Shown here: in pieces, positions 43,640 to 54,651 of the stretch
Layout of the letters: each line of letters begins with the position of its first letter
Numbering within the stretch: position 1 is the first letter of the stretch
Assembly: GCA_958510825.1 (NCBI GenBank)
Contig: OY294044.1
Coordinates: forward strand, 47,766,626 to 47,830,625
DNA: 64,000 nucleotides
Reading direction: 5' to 3'
DNA from: Brachypterus glaber
Lineage: Eukaryota > Arthropoda > Insecta > Coleoptera > Kateretidae
Program-made: the position numbers and the translations under genes
The notes under the pieces: model-generated
Databases searched by the model: none
Seen by the model: only the letters and a program-made list of their open reading frames with translations
Told to the model about the DNA's origin: nothing

Positions 43640-45107
43640 TAATCTATGATCCTTACGGTAATATATGGGTTGTATAATCTATGGTTGAATATGATGGACC
43701 AATGATTTTCACTTTTTGAAGTGTTTTTTTGTCAAACATTTTTTATAGGTGCTAATTTAGTTAATATTTTTTAATTTATCATGCAATAAATAAATTTGGT
43801 GCCTAAAGACACTTGTAAATAGCAATGTGATTTAATAATTAAGTGAAACGTCAGATGCCAAAACAGCTGAATAAAAATTCATTATTAACCATGGTGCAAT
43901 TTCATTATTTTTAGAACCTCTGACGTCATAGGTAGAGAAATAATATTTCTACCAATGAAAAGAACAGTAATAAAGATGTGGTTTTAGGCTGGTAGTGAAA
44001 AAAAATAACTTTGCACATTAACTACTACAGTGGGGCCAAAGTGGGTCTGTGTTGTGTTCACTGCTCTTGACTATAATATTAAAATATTTGGTTGTGTTTT
44101 ATTAGTTTTCACGGATTTATTATACTGTAATTCAATGTGTAATTAGGCTAGACTTATGTGACTAGTTTCTTAAGTTTCAGTACGATTATGGAGTTATTTT
44201 TGAGGTATTTATACTATAATAACATTGTACGCAAACCATTAGCTTCAACGATAACCCAAAGCATCTAGTTCCATGGGACAGTGTTACCCAAGATAAGTAA
44301 TTTAATCTGGCTTTCAACATGTTAAATTAGTTTATTTCCATGATATGATTTAAAACTAGATTATGAAAAAGTTACACATAGACTTTTAACTTATAATGTT
44401 AATTAAATAAATTTATTTAAAAATAAATATATTTAATTAATATTTAACAGTGTTTTTATTACACATTCTGTGTAAACGTATTTATGTTGGTTTTGTAAAT
44501 AAACAAAAAATATTTCTTTTTTTTCAGTATTACGATATCAAATAATTCCTTAGTTTTTTTTTCATTTTGTTCTTTATCAACAAATAACACAGTTTTTTTT
44601 CATTTCTTTTCATCATTTTGCACTTTTTTAACAAAAATATATTTTTCTTATTTAGCCCAAAACTCCTATTTAAAACGATACCCTTCTTTATTTCAAATAT
44701 TTTCAATTTTTTTCAAATACTTTTAAGCCATTTTTTTTAAGAACTTCAATTTTTGTTAAGGACTTCCAAATTTTCTCTCAAGTACACCTTATTTATAAAA
44801 CGTTACTACAGACAAGGTGTAAAAATTACGCCTCCCTTTAAACAATTTAAAAGTCGAACATTTTTTTTTTAATTTTGACATATTTTTCGTTAAACGTGTT
44901 CGTTATAGCTTTAATTATTTAATTATAAAGGCAATGGAACAAAATACTTAAATTATTTATATAATATAATGTACTATAATGTTATTTTTTATTAATTTTG
45001 ATTTGGTAGGAAAATTTATTCAAATAACTTGAAAAAAAGAAGAGAGAACAAATATTTATAAGATAAAATTAAAAACTTAACAACAACATAAGCATAAAAT
45101 ACTAAAG
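43640..45107. other. AT-rich DNA without recognisable gene
   Basis: Long AT-rich stretch. No frame of protein-like composition and no paired arms found. TTTTTTTCAG at about 44518-44527 looks like a splice acceptor, but the sequence after it is not convincingly coding. Confidence 0.5.
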
Positions 45108-45245
45108 AAAATAGTAAATTGTTTTACTAAGAGGAAAAGTGGAGCTTTTTTTACTAGTCTGTAGAATTTACGGACGACGCGAGAGTCCGGAAACTACAGA
45201 CGAGTAAAAAAAGCACTTTTCCTCTGAGTGAAACATACTATTTTT
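45108..45245. mobile_element. 138-bp palindrome, GAGGAAAAGTG arms
   Basis: AAAATAGTAAATTGTTTTAC and GAGGAAAAGTGGAGC at the left mirror GCACTTTTCCTC and AAACATACTATTTT at the right. GTCTGTAGAATTTACGGA pairs with TCCGGAAACTACAGAC around a loop GACGCGAGAG. Confidence 0.7.
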
Positions 45246-45377
45246 TTTTCAAGCATCCTATATATTATTTTTTAAATATTAATTTTTTAATTTAATTTAT
45301 TCCGTAATAAAGTATGTTTTTTTTTATTAAAATAGGCCAATAAAACCCTTTCGAAATAAATTTAAACCTTCCTTAGC

Positions 45378-45506
45378 TCATTTTAAATTTTTTTCGTAGG
45401 CTAAATCGTACACTTTTCGCGATTTCGATGGTAACTTGTCTAATGTAGCATTTGCAATTTCGGAGAGATTTGTAGGTGTATAAACCATATATTCTTCTTC
45501 AATCAT
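45378..45506 (-). pseudogene. Fragment like the N-terminal part of a tyrosine recombinase (Crypton-type)
   Basis: On the minus strand ATG at 45506 opens 42 codons to TGA at 45378 (MIEEEYMVYTPTN..., then LDKLPSKSRKVYDLAYEKN). The LPxKSRxxYxxAY pattern is what I associate with the helical core-binding domain of Crypton-like/QRICH1-like tyrosine recombinases. The frame stops where that domain would continue, and no catalytic part follows. It may be a truncated element, a first exon or a decayed copy. Family assignment rests on one short motif. Confidence 0.35.
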
Positions 45507-46309
45507 TTTTAATCAATTTCACACAAGGTTTTTGCACAGAATCTCGAGTCAACCACCTGTTTACATAATAAACAAACAAGTTTGAAGTATGGCTGTCATC
45601 AAAGTCAAAGAGTGCTGCCGCCAGTGGTGGTTTTGCTAACTAACTTTTTTTACGCCGTACAACTTGAAACTCGTTATTTTACTGTAAAAAAATAGATCAC
45701 TTCTAATGTGTTCAGCTATAAAATATAAACATTTTAGTACGCTTGAAGAAAAATATATATTTTTTTTGCAATGAATTAACCCTATTCTTTTTATTATTAC
45801 TTCTCCGCCCGGATTTAGGGCTTAAACTGAATGTCAGAAAGGTACTGAAACGCGGAAATCCGTATTTAGTCGGAGTTGGGATAAATCACGATCTGTATAC
45901 TATCCATATATTATATGCCGTGTCTGTGGCAGAGGGCTAATGTTCTTTTAACGCAATTTCATATAAAAAATGGTCCTCGCCTGAAAAAAGCTCTAAATTT
46001 ATGACAACATTCCGTACTCCAAATTTTCGCAAGTACTTCCAGATTTTTAAAAGCACTTTAACAAAAATGTTATTTTTCTCTAAAAACATAAGCGGAAAAT
46101 TTCAATATTTAGTTATTTTTACGATAAGTGAGGACTCTTACCGAAGTAGATAAAAAAATCCTCCTCTTTTGATCGTTTAAAGAACGTTTCCAAAACCCTC
46201 TTTCTAAAAATCTATGTTTTGAACATTTGTATGAATATTTTGTTTTCTACTTTTTCGTTATACGTAGCATGTAATTAATAGAAGAGGTTGCAGGTTCTAC
46301 TATCTCCCT
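45507..46309. other. Non-coding DNA
   Basis: The stretch 45530-45660 is less AT-rich and could be flanking gene sequence of the fragment above, but no frame is supported. The 65-codon frame at 45743-45940 is unrecognised. Confidence 0.45.
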
Positions 46310-46757
46310 CCCCCCTATCACAAACTGTCACAAATTTATGGAACCCCCTTCTCTCCCATAGGCGTGACATCCTTTATGGACGTTGACTTAAAAACCACTC
46401 ACAGTCAATGAAAAATTTAGTTTTAGTTCTAGTTTTATATATAAAAGAATTGGTTGGAAACATCACTTAATTTAATTTTCACGTTGTCTATAACATTGTA
46501 TGCTTTTATTATACTATTCACAGCGCGTAGCGCTAGAATAGTGTTATACACAATTTCCCAAAATCGCCAAAAAACGTCCTAGACAAAAAATTCTTGCATA
46601 CAAATGTGTTTCATGAAAAAAATAAGAAAGTTTGAGAATGTCCGTCCTCTCTCTGTCTGTCCATCCGATGTCATGATTTTTGTTAACAAGATAACTTCAG
46701 AAAGAATTATCCGATCGACTCGAAACTCCCCCCCCCCCCCAAAAAAAAAACAGAAAA
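46310..46757. repeat. Two dispersed repeat pieces
   Basis: 46310-46385 has CACAAACTGTCACAAATTTA and GGCGTGACATCCTTTATGGA, shared with 7890-7965. 46505-46735 has CACAGCGCGTAGCGCTAGAA, GTCCTAGACAAAAAATTC and TGTCCATCCGATGTCATG, shared with 40889-41110. A C run and A run at 46728-46750 separate it from the next element. Confidence 0.6.
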
Positions 46758-46986
46758 GGGAACGTTCAAGTATTACGTAATGCAAAATGTACCAAAATTC
46801 ATACCTCGGTTCTCGAGTTATTCAAGGCTATAGAGATTTCATATTTTGGCTACCCCCACAACACACCCCCTATTAAAGGGAGGGTAGCCAAAATATGAAA
46901 TCTCTAATCTATAATAACGCGAGAACCCAGGTATGAAGTGTATGAATTTTGGTACATTTTGCGTTACGCAATACTTAAACGTTCCC
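46758..46986. mobile_element. 229-bp near-perfect palindromic MITE
   Basis: GGGAACGTTCAAGTATTACG with TAATGCAAAATGTACCAAAA at the left is mirrored almost base for base by TTTTGGTACATTTTGCGTTA and CGCAATACTTAAACGTTCCC at the right. Inner arms GAGATTTCATATTTTGGCTA and TAGCCAAAATATGAAATCTC are exact. The centre is a C-rich/G-rich loop near 46868. The same start is found at 8338. Confidence 0.85.
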
Positions 46987-47162
46987 AAAATTATTGGGGG
47001 TTTAACTTAAAAAAATAACTATCATTTTCAAAAGAATTATTTTTTTTTCGTTTTTCGTAAAAAAAATTTAATCTTTAAAAAATATATATTTTTTTTATTA
47101 ATTTTTTTTTTCAATTTTTTTTTTTTTGGTTATTCGAAAAACGATTAAAAAAAATATGTCTA

Positions 47163-48993
47163 TCACGGTACTCTTGAATGATCAATGGGTTGAACTAACG
47201 TGGCAAAAAAATCTGACCATGGAACATGGTAGTAGAAAGTTCACTTGTTATAGAACCATCGACAGCCAAATCCCAAAAACTTGTTTTTGGAAAATAATGT
47301 TAAATAACCGTCTGCAGAGTTGGTCAATACAAACTTAAAGTGTACATTATGTTGCTTGATTTTGGTAGTATTTCTCGTGCTGATTCCGAATATGTTTTAA
47401 GTTACTCTCTATCTTTTTCCATTTTTGAGAAAAAAGCTTATAAAAATCACAAAAAATATTTTTTCGCATGTTTTATGTAGCCTAGACATTTTGTTATAAG
47501 ACGATAAAATAACTTTCTTGGCTTAAATTGTAGTCCGATTCTCGTTCTGTATAGTTCCAAAGCAATATCTTGGATTTTTTTTCTTTTGGTAAATCTAAAT
47601 ACATATTTAAACACCCTTGAAATCGCGTTTTTATTAAAATACTTTTTTTTGTTAATCAGTGTCATTACAGATGTATCAGATTTGATGGATTTGTCCAACA
47701 CAGAGGCGCGTTAATAATTTTTACCGAATACTTGAGAATGTTAATAATACTATTAACCTACCTATTACTAGCTTGTTATAAATTGACTTATTTGTCAGAA
47801 ATAATGTTATAACAATAAATGTTGAATTTTGATGAAGGCTTTTATTTTTTACCTTCAGTATTATTTACATATATGTAAGTATTTTGAACTTAATAATTAT
47901 ATATTTGATTTAAGAGTGATATTTTGCCAAAAAGAATTTAAATTACGGTTATATAAAATAAATAATTGCTTCTATACTGATAACTTTTAAATTTATCTTA
48001 GATAATGAGCGACCACGAAAATAATAGAAAAAAAGTTTGTGATGCCTGCGGAGTGAAAATTTCATTTAAAAAATGTAAAGAAGTCCATTTTAGGATAACT
48101 AAAAAATTTATTTATTTATTTATTTTATTTTGTTTAGACATAATATGCTATATGCTTAAGCTTTAATTATCATGTATTAGAAAAAAAAACAAGCAGCCGT
48201 TTTTAAATTCATAAGCATATAAATCTAATTCCTTTAATTTTTACTTATTTTTTATACAGAAAATGAAAGAAGAAAATTCAGAATTTGATAAAAAAAACGT
48301 GTATATTGTAAAAAACTTTTGATCTGAGGTAAATTGTTGATGAGTTTTTAATTTAATTTAAAAACCATCGTTCAATACTTCACACTGTGAAGTTTATAAT
48401 AATAAATGTTTTTGTCTGGGCAAAATATAGAAAATAACTTTAGGAACGTCTATGTACACATCTGACAATTACTTTTCAAAGTGAAAGATATATTATGAAC
48501 ACTATGTAACAAAATAATTAATTTTTTAATTTAAACACGTTTATAATAAAATTTTAAAAATTTTCACAAAAATGTTAGACGAGATGTTCCTTTATAATAA
48601 TACAGAACGAGAATCGGACAATAATTTAGGCTAAGAAAGTTATTTTATTGTCTTATAGCAAAATGTCTAGGCTACATTAAAACATGCGAAAAAATTATTT
48701 TTGTGATTTTTATACGCTTTTCTCTCAAAAACCGAAAAAGATAGAGAGTAACTTAAAACATATTCGGAATCAGCACGAGAATTACTACCAAAATCATGCA
48801 ACATAATGTACACTTTAAGTTTGTATTGACCATGAACTCTGCAGATGGTTATTTAACATTATTTTCCAAAAACAAGTTTTTGGGATTTGGCTGTCGGTGA
48901 TTCCATAACAAGTGAACCTTCTACTACCATGTTCCATGGTCAGATTTTTTTGCCACGTTAGTTCAACCTATTGATCATTCAAGAGTACCGTGC
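47163..48993. mobile_element. 1.83-kb foldback element with ~390-bp arms
   Basis: The arms 47163-47551 and 48601-48993 are inverted copies: CACGGTACTCTTGAATGATC, GTTCAACTAACGTGGCAAAA-type and TTTTTGGAAAATAATGTTAA words face their complements, down to CGATTCTCGTTCTGTA against TACAGAACGAGAATCGG. The ~1.05-kb spacer is not palindromic and contains a small ORF (48005-48166). The 70- and 84-codon frames in the arms are shadows. Long arms with a unique spacer differ from the fully palindromic MITEs elsewhere in the window. Confidence 0.8.
48005..48166 (+). CDS. Short Cys-rich ORF in the foldback spacer
   Basis: 53 codons from ATG at 48005. The first 34 (MSDHENNRKKVCDACGVKIS..., then FKKCKEVHFRITKK) have protein-like composition with a C-x2-C-x8-C-x4-H arrangement, a possible zinc-binding start. 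The rest is AT-driven and hydrophobic up to TAA at 48164. About 100 bp downstream, TTTTTTATACAG/AAAATGAAAG could be a splice acceptor before another short open piece. It may be a remnant of a captured or element-encoded gene. I do not recognise the family. Confidence 0.3.
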   Translation: MSDHENNRKKVCDACGVKISFKKCKEVHFRITKKFIYLFILFCLDIICYMLKL

Positions 48994-49366
48994 TATGTTT
49001 GTTTTAAATTAAAAAAAAATAGTTTTTTATTTAGAAAAATGCAGTATACCATTTACTGTGAATAGTATACAATGAAATGCGTATCATTACATATCTTTAC
49101 TGCTTATTTAATTTATAGCTAAAATGTTCTACAGCTGAATAGAAGCTTTATCATGATTTTAATTATAACGTGTACTCTCTTGTTCAAACAACATTGTCTA
49201 TTTTTGATTATTAGAAAAATTTATAAGGGATTTTTTTTTTGATTTTAAACAAAATTATAATAATTTTAATTAATATTTATTTGTCCAATCCTTACATCAG
49301 CTACTCTCTCTTGTCAGTACAAAAAATCATCTTTGTACCCTGATTAATAAAAAAATCTATTAGATA
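48994..49366. other. AT-rich DNA without recognisable gene
   Basis: Nothing recognisable between the foldback element and the next MITE. Confidence 0.5.
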
Positions 49367-49602
49367 CACTGATAAAACAGTTTATTTGTGTTGGATATGG
49401 CCAATTAAATTATTTGGTTGTGACAAATAAATTTTATTTCTGTTAAATAAATTATTTTGTTCCCATTAATAAATCATTCTGAAATTAAAATATTTGTTTA
49501 CATGAACTAAATATTTATATATTTATTTGGCTCAAATAAAATTTGATACTCACCACCAAATAATTTAATTGGCCTTATCCAAATAAATCCTTTTTATCAG
49601 TG
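49367..49602. mobile_element. 236-bp palindromic TA-MITE, CACTGATAAAA ends
   Basis: CACTGATAAAAC and TTTTTATCAGTG are flanked by TA (49365-49366, 49603-49604). Arms share TTGGATATGGCCAATTAAAT and TAATTTAATTGGCCTTATCC. AAATAATTT-type words fill the middle. Confidence 0.8.
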
Positions 49603-49604
49603 TA

Positions 49605-50041
49605 GATGTATATTTTTGCGCCAACTATTTTTAGAAGTAAACCACACACATACCTCTCCTAATCCGGTGAAAAAAATATATATTCAATTTTAAAACTTGT
49701 ACAGGGGGGGGGGGATCTTCTTTTTTTTAAGGTTAAAGATATTAGATTTGAAGCATCTCTTTTCGGTATAAAATGTCAATTTTTAACATAAAAAGTACAT
49801 TTCAATTACCTCGGGTTTAACCGGAAATTACAGTAATTACCCCAATCCCATTAAGCAAAAAATTGTACTTTTTACTAGTAAAAATGCATCTTTTTTGTTT
49901 GCAAACCAAAAATACGTCACGATCCTCGTTTCAAAACGCAGGCAATTCAGCTGACCTGAGATGCACGGCTCTCTACTGCGTTTCAAAATTTCGTGTAATG
50001 TATTTTAAATTCATTTATGTGCACATAGAAACTACATGTAA
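49605..50041. other. Non-coding DNA
   Basis: A G run lies at about 49703-49714. Around 49795-49850 GGGTTTAACCGGAAATTACA resembles repeat sequence. No gene is supported. Confidence 0.45.
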
Positions 50042-50205
50042 TTACATGTAGATATACATGCTTATCGTTGGGTATACTTATGCACATAAAAATTTTAGCC
50101 CAAACTGCCTACTTTCAATATATTACATGTATATGTACATGCTTATCGTTGGGTATACTTATGCACATAAAAATTTTAGCCCAAAATGCCTACTTTCAAT
50201 ATTTT
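50042..50205. repeat. 82-bp tandem duplication
   Basis: ACATGCTTATCGTTGGGTAT, ACTTATGCACATAAAAATTT, TAGCCCAAA and TGCCTACTTTCAATAT occur twice, 82 bp apart, with only one or two differences. Confidence 0.9.
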
Positions 50206-50329
50206 GGTAAAACATTTATTAGAATCAGCTGATAGTCGCCATCTTTATTAATCATCCTTCCTCAAAACACTACAACGACGTTGTTGTATTATTAAATATG
50301 AATCTACAATTTTAATAGTGTATTTAATA

Positions 50330-51493
50330 CAGGGTGTATTTGAAATAGGGTCGGAAATTTTAACAGGTGATTCTAAATGATAAAATTTGACAAAAAGTTC
50401 CTATAAACATATGTCTAAAAATGCGTCATAAGGGAGCTACGCCCCTTTGAAATTGGCTAAAAAAATCGGTTTTTATTTAATAACTCAGGAACCCTTTGAG
50501 ATATATTAACGAGGTTTTGCACGTGAATTAATCCTAATAAGACCCATCTTTGTATGTAATTTTCACGTACTTATTTAAACCAGGGGTGTGCGAAAAGGGG
50601 GTCCTTATCAGTTTTTTGTCCCAAACTTTTTTCTGTGTAACTTTTTTGCAATTTTATTTTTAAAATATGATTCCTCAGGTCAAAATACATAAAAAAGGTA
50701 CTCTTGTTGTAATACTGTAGGATTAACCGTTTTCGAGAAAAGTTAATTTGAAGGTGAAATTTCACTGTTCGAGGACGAAAAATTAAATACTAAAATGTCG
50801 AAAACCAAAATTTTAATGATGCAATGTTATTCTACATCAAAAGCTAAGAAAAAAAGTTTCCATACATATAGGTCGAAAAAACGCTTTTAAAGCTACCATA
50901 GCCCTTTAAAAATGGTGCATATTTAGGAGACCATAGCTCCATTAGGATTCATTTTTGGAAGTACCTGTATATGAGGTTTTTTTCTTAGTTTTTAATGTAC
51001 ATTCGCCCTGCATCATTAAAATTTTGGTTTTCAACATTTTAGTATTTAATTTTTCGTCCTCGAACCGTGGAATTTCACCTTCAAATGAATTTTTCTCGAA
51101 AACGATTAATCCTACAGTATTACAACAAGAGTACCTTTTTTATGTATTTTGACCTGGGGAATCATATTTCGAAAATAAAATTGCAAAAAAGTTACACAGA
51201 AAAAAGTTTGGGACAAAAAACTGATAAGCCCCCCCCGTTTCGCACACCCCTGGTTTAAATAAGTACGTGAAAATTACATACAAAGATGGGCCTTATTAGG
51301 ATGCAAAACCTCGTTAATATATCTCAAAGGGTTCCTGAGTTATTAAATAAAAACCGATTTTTCTAGCCACTTTCAAAGGGGCGTAGCTCCCTTATGACGC
51401 ATTTTTAGACATATGTTTCTAGGAACTTTTTGTCATTTTTTATGATGTAAAACCATCTGTTAAAATTTCCGACCCTATTTCAAATACACCGTG
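50330..51493. mobile_element. 1164-bp palindromic TA element, CAGGGTGTATTTG ends
   Basis: CAGGGTGTATTTGAAATAGG and CCTATTTCAAATACACCGTG are flanked by TA (50328-50329, 51494-51495). Arms of about 580 bp pair throughout. This is the uninterrupted sister of the 9395-12011 element and shows the empty site (single CCTT at about 50453) for the inner insertion there. Repeated 63- to 65-codon frames in the arms occur in all copies, but on either strand by symmetry, and look like by-products of the repeat. Confidence 0.88.
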
Positions 51494-51660
51494 TATAACG
51501 TTATAATGTTTTAGAATAATCGTAATGGTATTATGTACCTTAAACTTGTTACAACAACGTTTGTTTGAACTATTTTTAGATATTTCTATCAGTGTCGTTT
51601 CTAAGCTTATCTATTGTAAGAGCGTCCAATCTCTTTGCGATGAAAAACAGACTCTAGTTA

Positions 51661-51812
51661 CCAACGAACTAATAACTCTTCTCTCTAGAATAGGAATTTC
51701 ATAGGCCTGAATATGCCTATTATTTGTTTACAAACAAACCGAGATGTTGGCGATACGATATATTATTTTAACGGTATGCGTATTCTAGAAAGAAGAGTTA
51801 TTAGTTCGTTGC
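51661..51812. mobile_element. Inverted repeat with 32-bp arms
   Basis: CCAACGAACTAATAACTCTT plus CTCTCTAGAATA at the left is nearly the exact inverse of TATTCTAGAAAG plus AAGAGTTATTAGTTCGTTGC at 51781-51812. The spacer has 88 bp and contains GTTTACAAACAAAC. Confidence 0.7.
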
Positions 51813-52094
51813 TAAAGTTCATTTTATTAAGGTATAGTTTTTTTTTGAACTTCCCGCTAAATAAGTCAAGAAGCATTTGCCTTGTTAAAAATGTCAACAT
51901 AACCCATAAATACTTCTCGTCACAGAACACCCACCTTCTGATTTCACGTAACTTTTTTATGGAATTGTGTTAATTTGTCGGTTTTTATAATAAAAAGCAA
52001 GTAGTTTTTTATAATCAAAAGCATGAAAATAGTTAATTAGAAATAGGTACTTACCTTCTCTGTCCATAATGTTTTGATATGAAAAAAGGAGAAC
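51813..52094. other. Non-coding DNA
   Basis: No gene. It borders the simple-repeat tail of the LINE. Confidence 0.5.
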
Positions 52095-52424
52095 TATAAT
52101 AATAAATAATAATAATAAATTTTATTGGTCAATTTTTAAATAAATACATTTTTTGAATGTTATACCCTATTTGTATAAAGTAGGCTTTCGGAGAAATTTA
52201 AAAACATAGTAGGTAGGTATATATTTTTTTTTTAACTTAGAAAAAACATTGCACCTGATAAAAATCGTGTTGTGCTTCTAATTTGTCACAGAATTATTAT
52301 ATAAGTATTAATGTTTCATTATTTATATTTATTTTTTTTTATACATACATATTTTTTAAAGACCGTTCAAATCTTTAAAACATTTAAATTAGGGTTATAC
52401 TTTCAGATAGAGGGAGGTAGAATT
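52095..52424 (-). other. LINE 3' UTR with ATT-repeat tail
   Basis: On the minus strand about 330 bp of untranslated sequence follows the RT stop. It ends in CCAATAAAATTTATTATTAT and a further ATT run (52098-52123). The AATAAA followed by a microsatellite tail marks the 3' end of a target-primed insertion. Confidence 0.65.
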
Positions 52425-53270
52425 TTATTGCTCTAGCGCATATAGGAATAAATAGATATTTGTTTTTATAAAATCGGTAGCTTTTTTATAGAACAGTGCA
52501 GTGTTATTTATTTTTTTTATTGATGAAGGAATTAGGTTGTATAATTTTGGACCTGTATAGGCAAGTGATTTTTTTATTAGTGTTTTAACAGGTTGAGGTA
52601 AGATTAAATTGTAATTCAGTTTTGACCTAGTTTCATGTAAATGTTGAATGTGACCCAATAGATTTCGATTTTTTTGGACAAATTTAACTGCGTTTATTAT
52701 ATAAAGCCCCTTTATATCTAGCATATTGGTCTGAGAAAATAACTCTGTTGTGGAAAATAATTTGTTTTTAAAGAAAATAACTTTTAAGATATATTTTTGC
52801 GTGATGTTTAAGTTTTCAAAATGTGTGTTATATGTATTTCCCCAAATGCAAATTCCATATGTTATAATTGATTGAACCAGTGAAATATAGATATTTCGTA
52901 GAATATATTCAGGAAATAGGTCTCTAATATTATAAAAAATATAAATAAATTTTCTAATCTTTGAAATGACGTATGTGACATGTTGTTTCCATTTTAGGAA
53001 TGGGTCAATAATTACACCCAAGTATTTTATTTGATCAGTTTTTTGTATTTTTTGCGTGCAAGTACAGTTTTCTACGTTGCAGTTATTATGTAATTTGATT
53101 GTTTGAAAGTTTGGCTGGTTTACTATTGATGCAGAGAAGGTCATAAAGTATGTTTTATTTTCATTTAATGATAGGAGATTATCATCTAACCATTCTTTTA
53201 CTGCTAAAACGTTTAATAAAAAAAACACTTTTATATAGAAACCATCTCTGTAGAAACAAAATTTTGTCAC
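52425..53270 (-). pseudogene. 5'-truncated LINE reverse transcriptase, C-terminal part
   Basis: 281 codons. Homology starts at about residue 24 with VKEWLDDNLLSLNENKTYFM (the W-x2-x2-N-L-x-LN-x-x-KT block), followed by IKYLGVIIDPFLKWKQHVTY (the YLGV-D-x-x-x-W-x-x-H block) and the thumb/C-terminal helices (ITYGICIWGNTY, LDIKGLYIINAVKF, then NYNLILPQ). These are features of Jockey/CR1-like non-LTR elements. The YxDD catalytic motif, endonuclease and first ORF are missing, so it is a typical dead-on-arrival 5' truncation. The first ~23 residues come from flanking sequence. Confidence 0.85.
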
Positions 53271-53381
53271 AAAATCACTTTTTAACTGGTTAATGGCTGT
53301 TCTGTGATGTCAATTGTCAACGCTTTTAGGCTTGTGTGAAACGGGCCTTGAAAACCGGCTTACGACGCATGCGAATTTCGC

Positions 53382-53395
53382 GTTACCATAGCAAC
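53382..53395. promoter_or_regulatory. Perfect X-box (RFX-type) GTTACCATAGCAAC
   Basis: GTTACCATAGCAAC is a symmetrical match to the RFX X-box (GTTRCC-AT-RGYAAC), a motif found before ciliary genes in animals. It lies in a CpG-richer patch (GACGCATGCGAATTTCGCG) about 45 bp before a small ORF. No transcript evidence; a chance match at this quality is unlikely but possible. Confidence 0.45.
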
Positions 53396-53440
53396 AATGT
53401 TTACAAGCGGGAAGTTCAAAAAAAACTATACATTAATAAA

Positions 53441-53530
53441 ATGAACTTTAGTATTAAATTTTGTACTTTGATGGTAATTGTTATTGGTCTTCTCATTACC
53501 GAACAATGCATCCCTTATTTGAATAAATGA
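53441..53530 (+). CDS. 29-codon ORF with hydrophobic, signal-like N terminus
   Basis: From ATG at 53441 (preceded by AATAAA) the frame reads MNFSIKFCTLMVIVIGLLIT... to TGA at 53528. A short basic start and 15 hydrophobic residues resemble a signal peptide or membrane anchor. It is too short to assign. Its position after the X-box makes it worth recording. A longer upstream in-frame start at 53336 exists, but its N-terminal part crosses the CpG patch. Confidence 0.22.
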   Translation: MNFSIKFCTLMVIVIGLLITEQCIPYLNK

Positions 53531-54651
53531 TTAGCTTGATAGGATACAAATATGAAACGGTGCATTATTAACGAAGTATAATAGATTCAGCACAGCTAAT
53601 GATTGTTTGGCAAACTTAATAGTAATAAATATTGATTGAAAATCATTTACATCTAAATCAATATTATAATGGGAGTGGCTTTAAAAGTTATCGAACTTAC
53701 TTCATTCAATAGAAATGGGCTCGTTTCTCCCGATAGATTATTTTATTTTTGGTTTTAAATTTATATTGTCATTATCAGTACTCGGCGAATTTCCAGTACT
53801 CGCATAGGCGCCGCGTCGACTCTAGCGTTGACGCGAGGTTTTAAATATTTACATTTTTATTTCTTTTTATCTTGATTTTTTTTAATGATTCCATTTAAAC
53901 GATTAAGGTGGGAAAAAAAGTTATCGATAAATAAAAACTAAAAACTTTCGTATTCTTAAAAGTTAAAAATCGAATGTCGGTTTTTTCTTTAAAAAACACC
54001 CATATATACATATGTATTGTTAATATCCATAGTCAATATTGTTGTGTGTAACAAATTAGTCGTCAAATGTTTCGATTTAGTGACCTTTATAAAAATTTCC
54101 CTCTTAATTCGGCAAAATTATTCCCTAAGCCTATGTTTCTGTGTTTATTTTCAACGTTGATGAGTCATAACTGAGTTTACGTCGACTACTGGTCATTATA
54201 AGTAAATAAATTGTCTAAGAAAACTTATTGTTTTTAAAGTCGAAGTAAAAGTGAATAGCGGTAAACCGTGGGAAGTTAAACTAGAGGTTTCTGTTACTTT
54301 AATTTATTTTTAATTTATTTTTTTTTTTTAATTTATAAAAATGTGACTTAACCCGATAGTAAGCGGTTCATATATCAAGTCACAAAAAACTTGGGGCGTG
54401 ATGTTTAATATTCAATATCTCTAGAAGTTCAGGAAGATGAATGCATTATGCAGTCTGCATACCGTAAGTACGGGAAAAATTGAAATAAGGAAAAATCGAA
54501 TAAATATACATACTAACCCCGTTTACAATTTATGTGCAAATTTAATAAACTTTAAACAAATTAAAAAAACTATATAACAAATAAGGGAGGCCAAACCGGT
54601 CATTGGCTATGGTTTTCCATCTCTAATTGTTTTTGTTTAGAAGATTTAGTT
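53531..54651. other. Non-coding DNA
   Basis: A hairpin-like CGCGTCGAC...GTTGACGCG lies at 53812-53835. The stretch 54595-54640 (AAACCGGTCATTGGC, CTATGGTTTTCCATCTC) matches 8590-8630. No gene is supported. Confidence 0.45.

Noticed and set aside
53336..53530. 64-codon frame starting at 53336
   Set aside because: Its first part crosses the X-box and CpG patch, and the composition changes abruptly. Only the inner 29-codon frame is noted, at low confidence.
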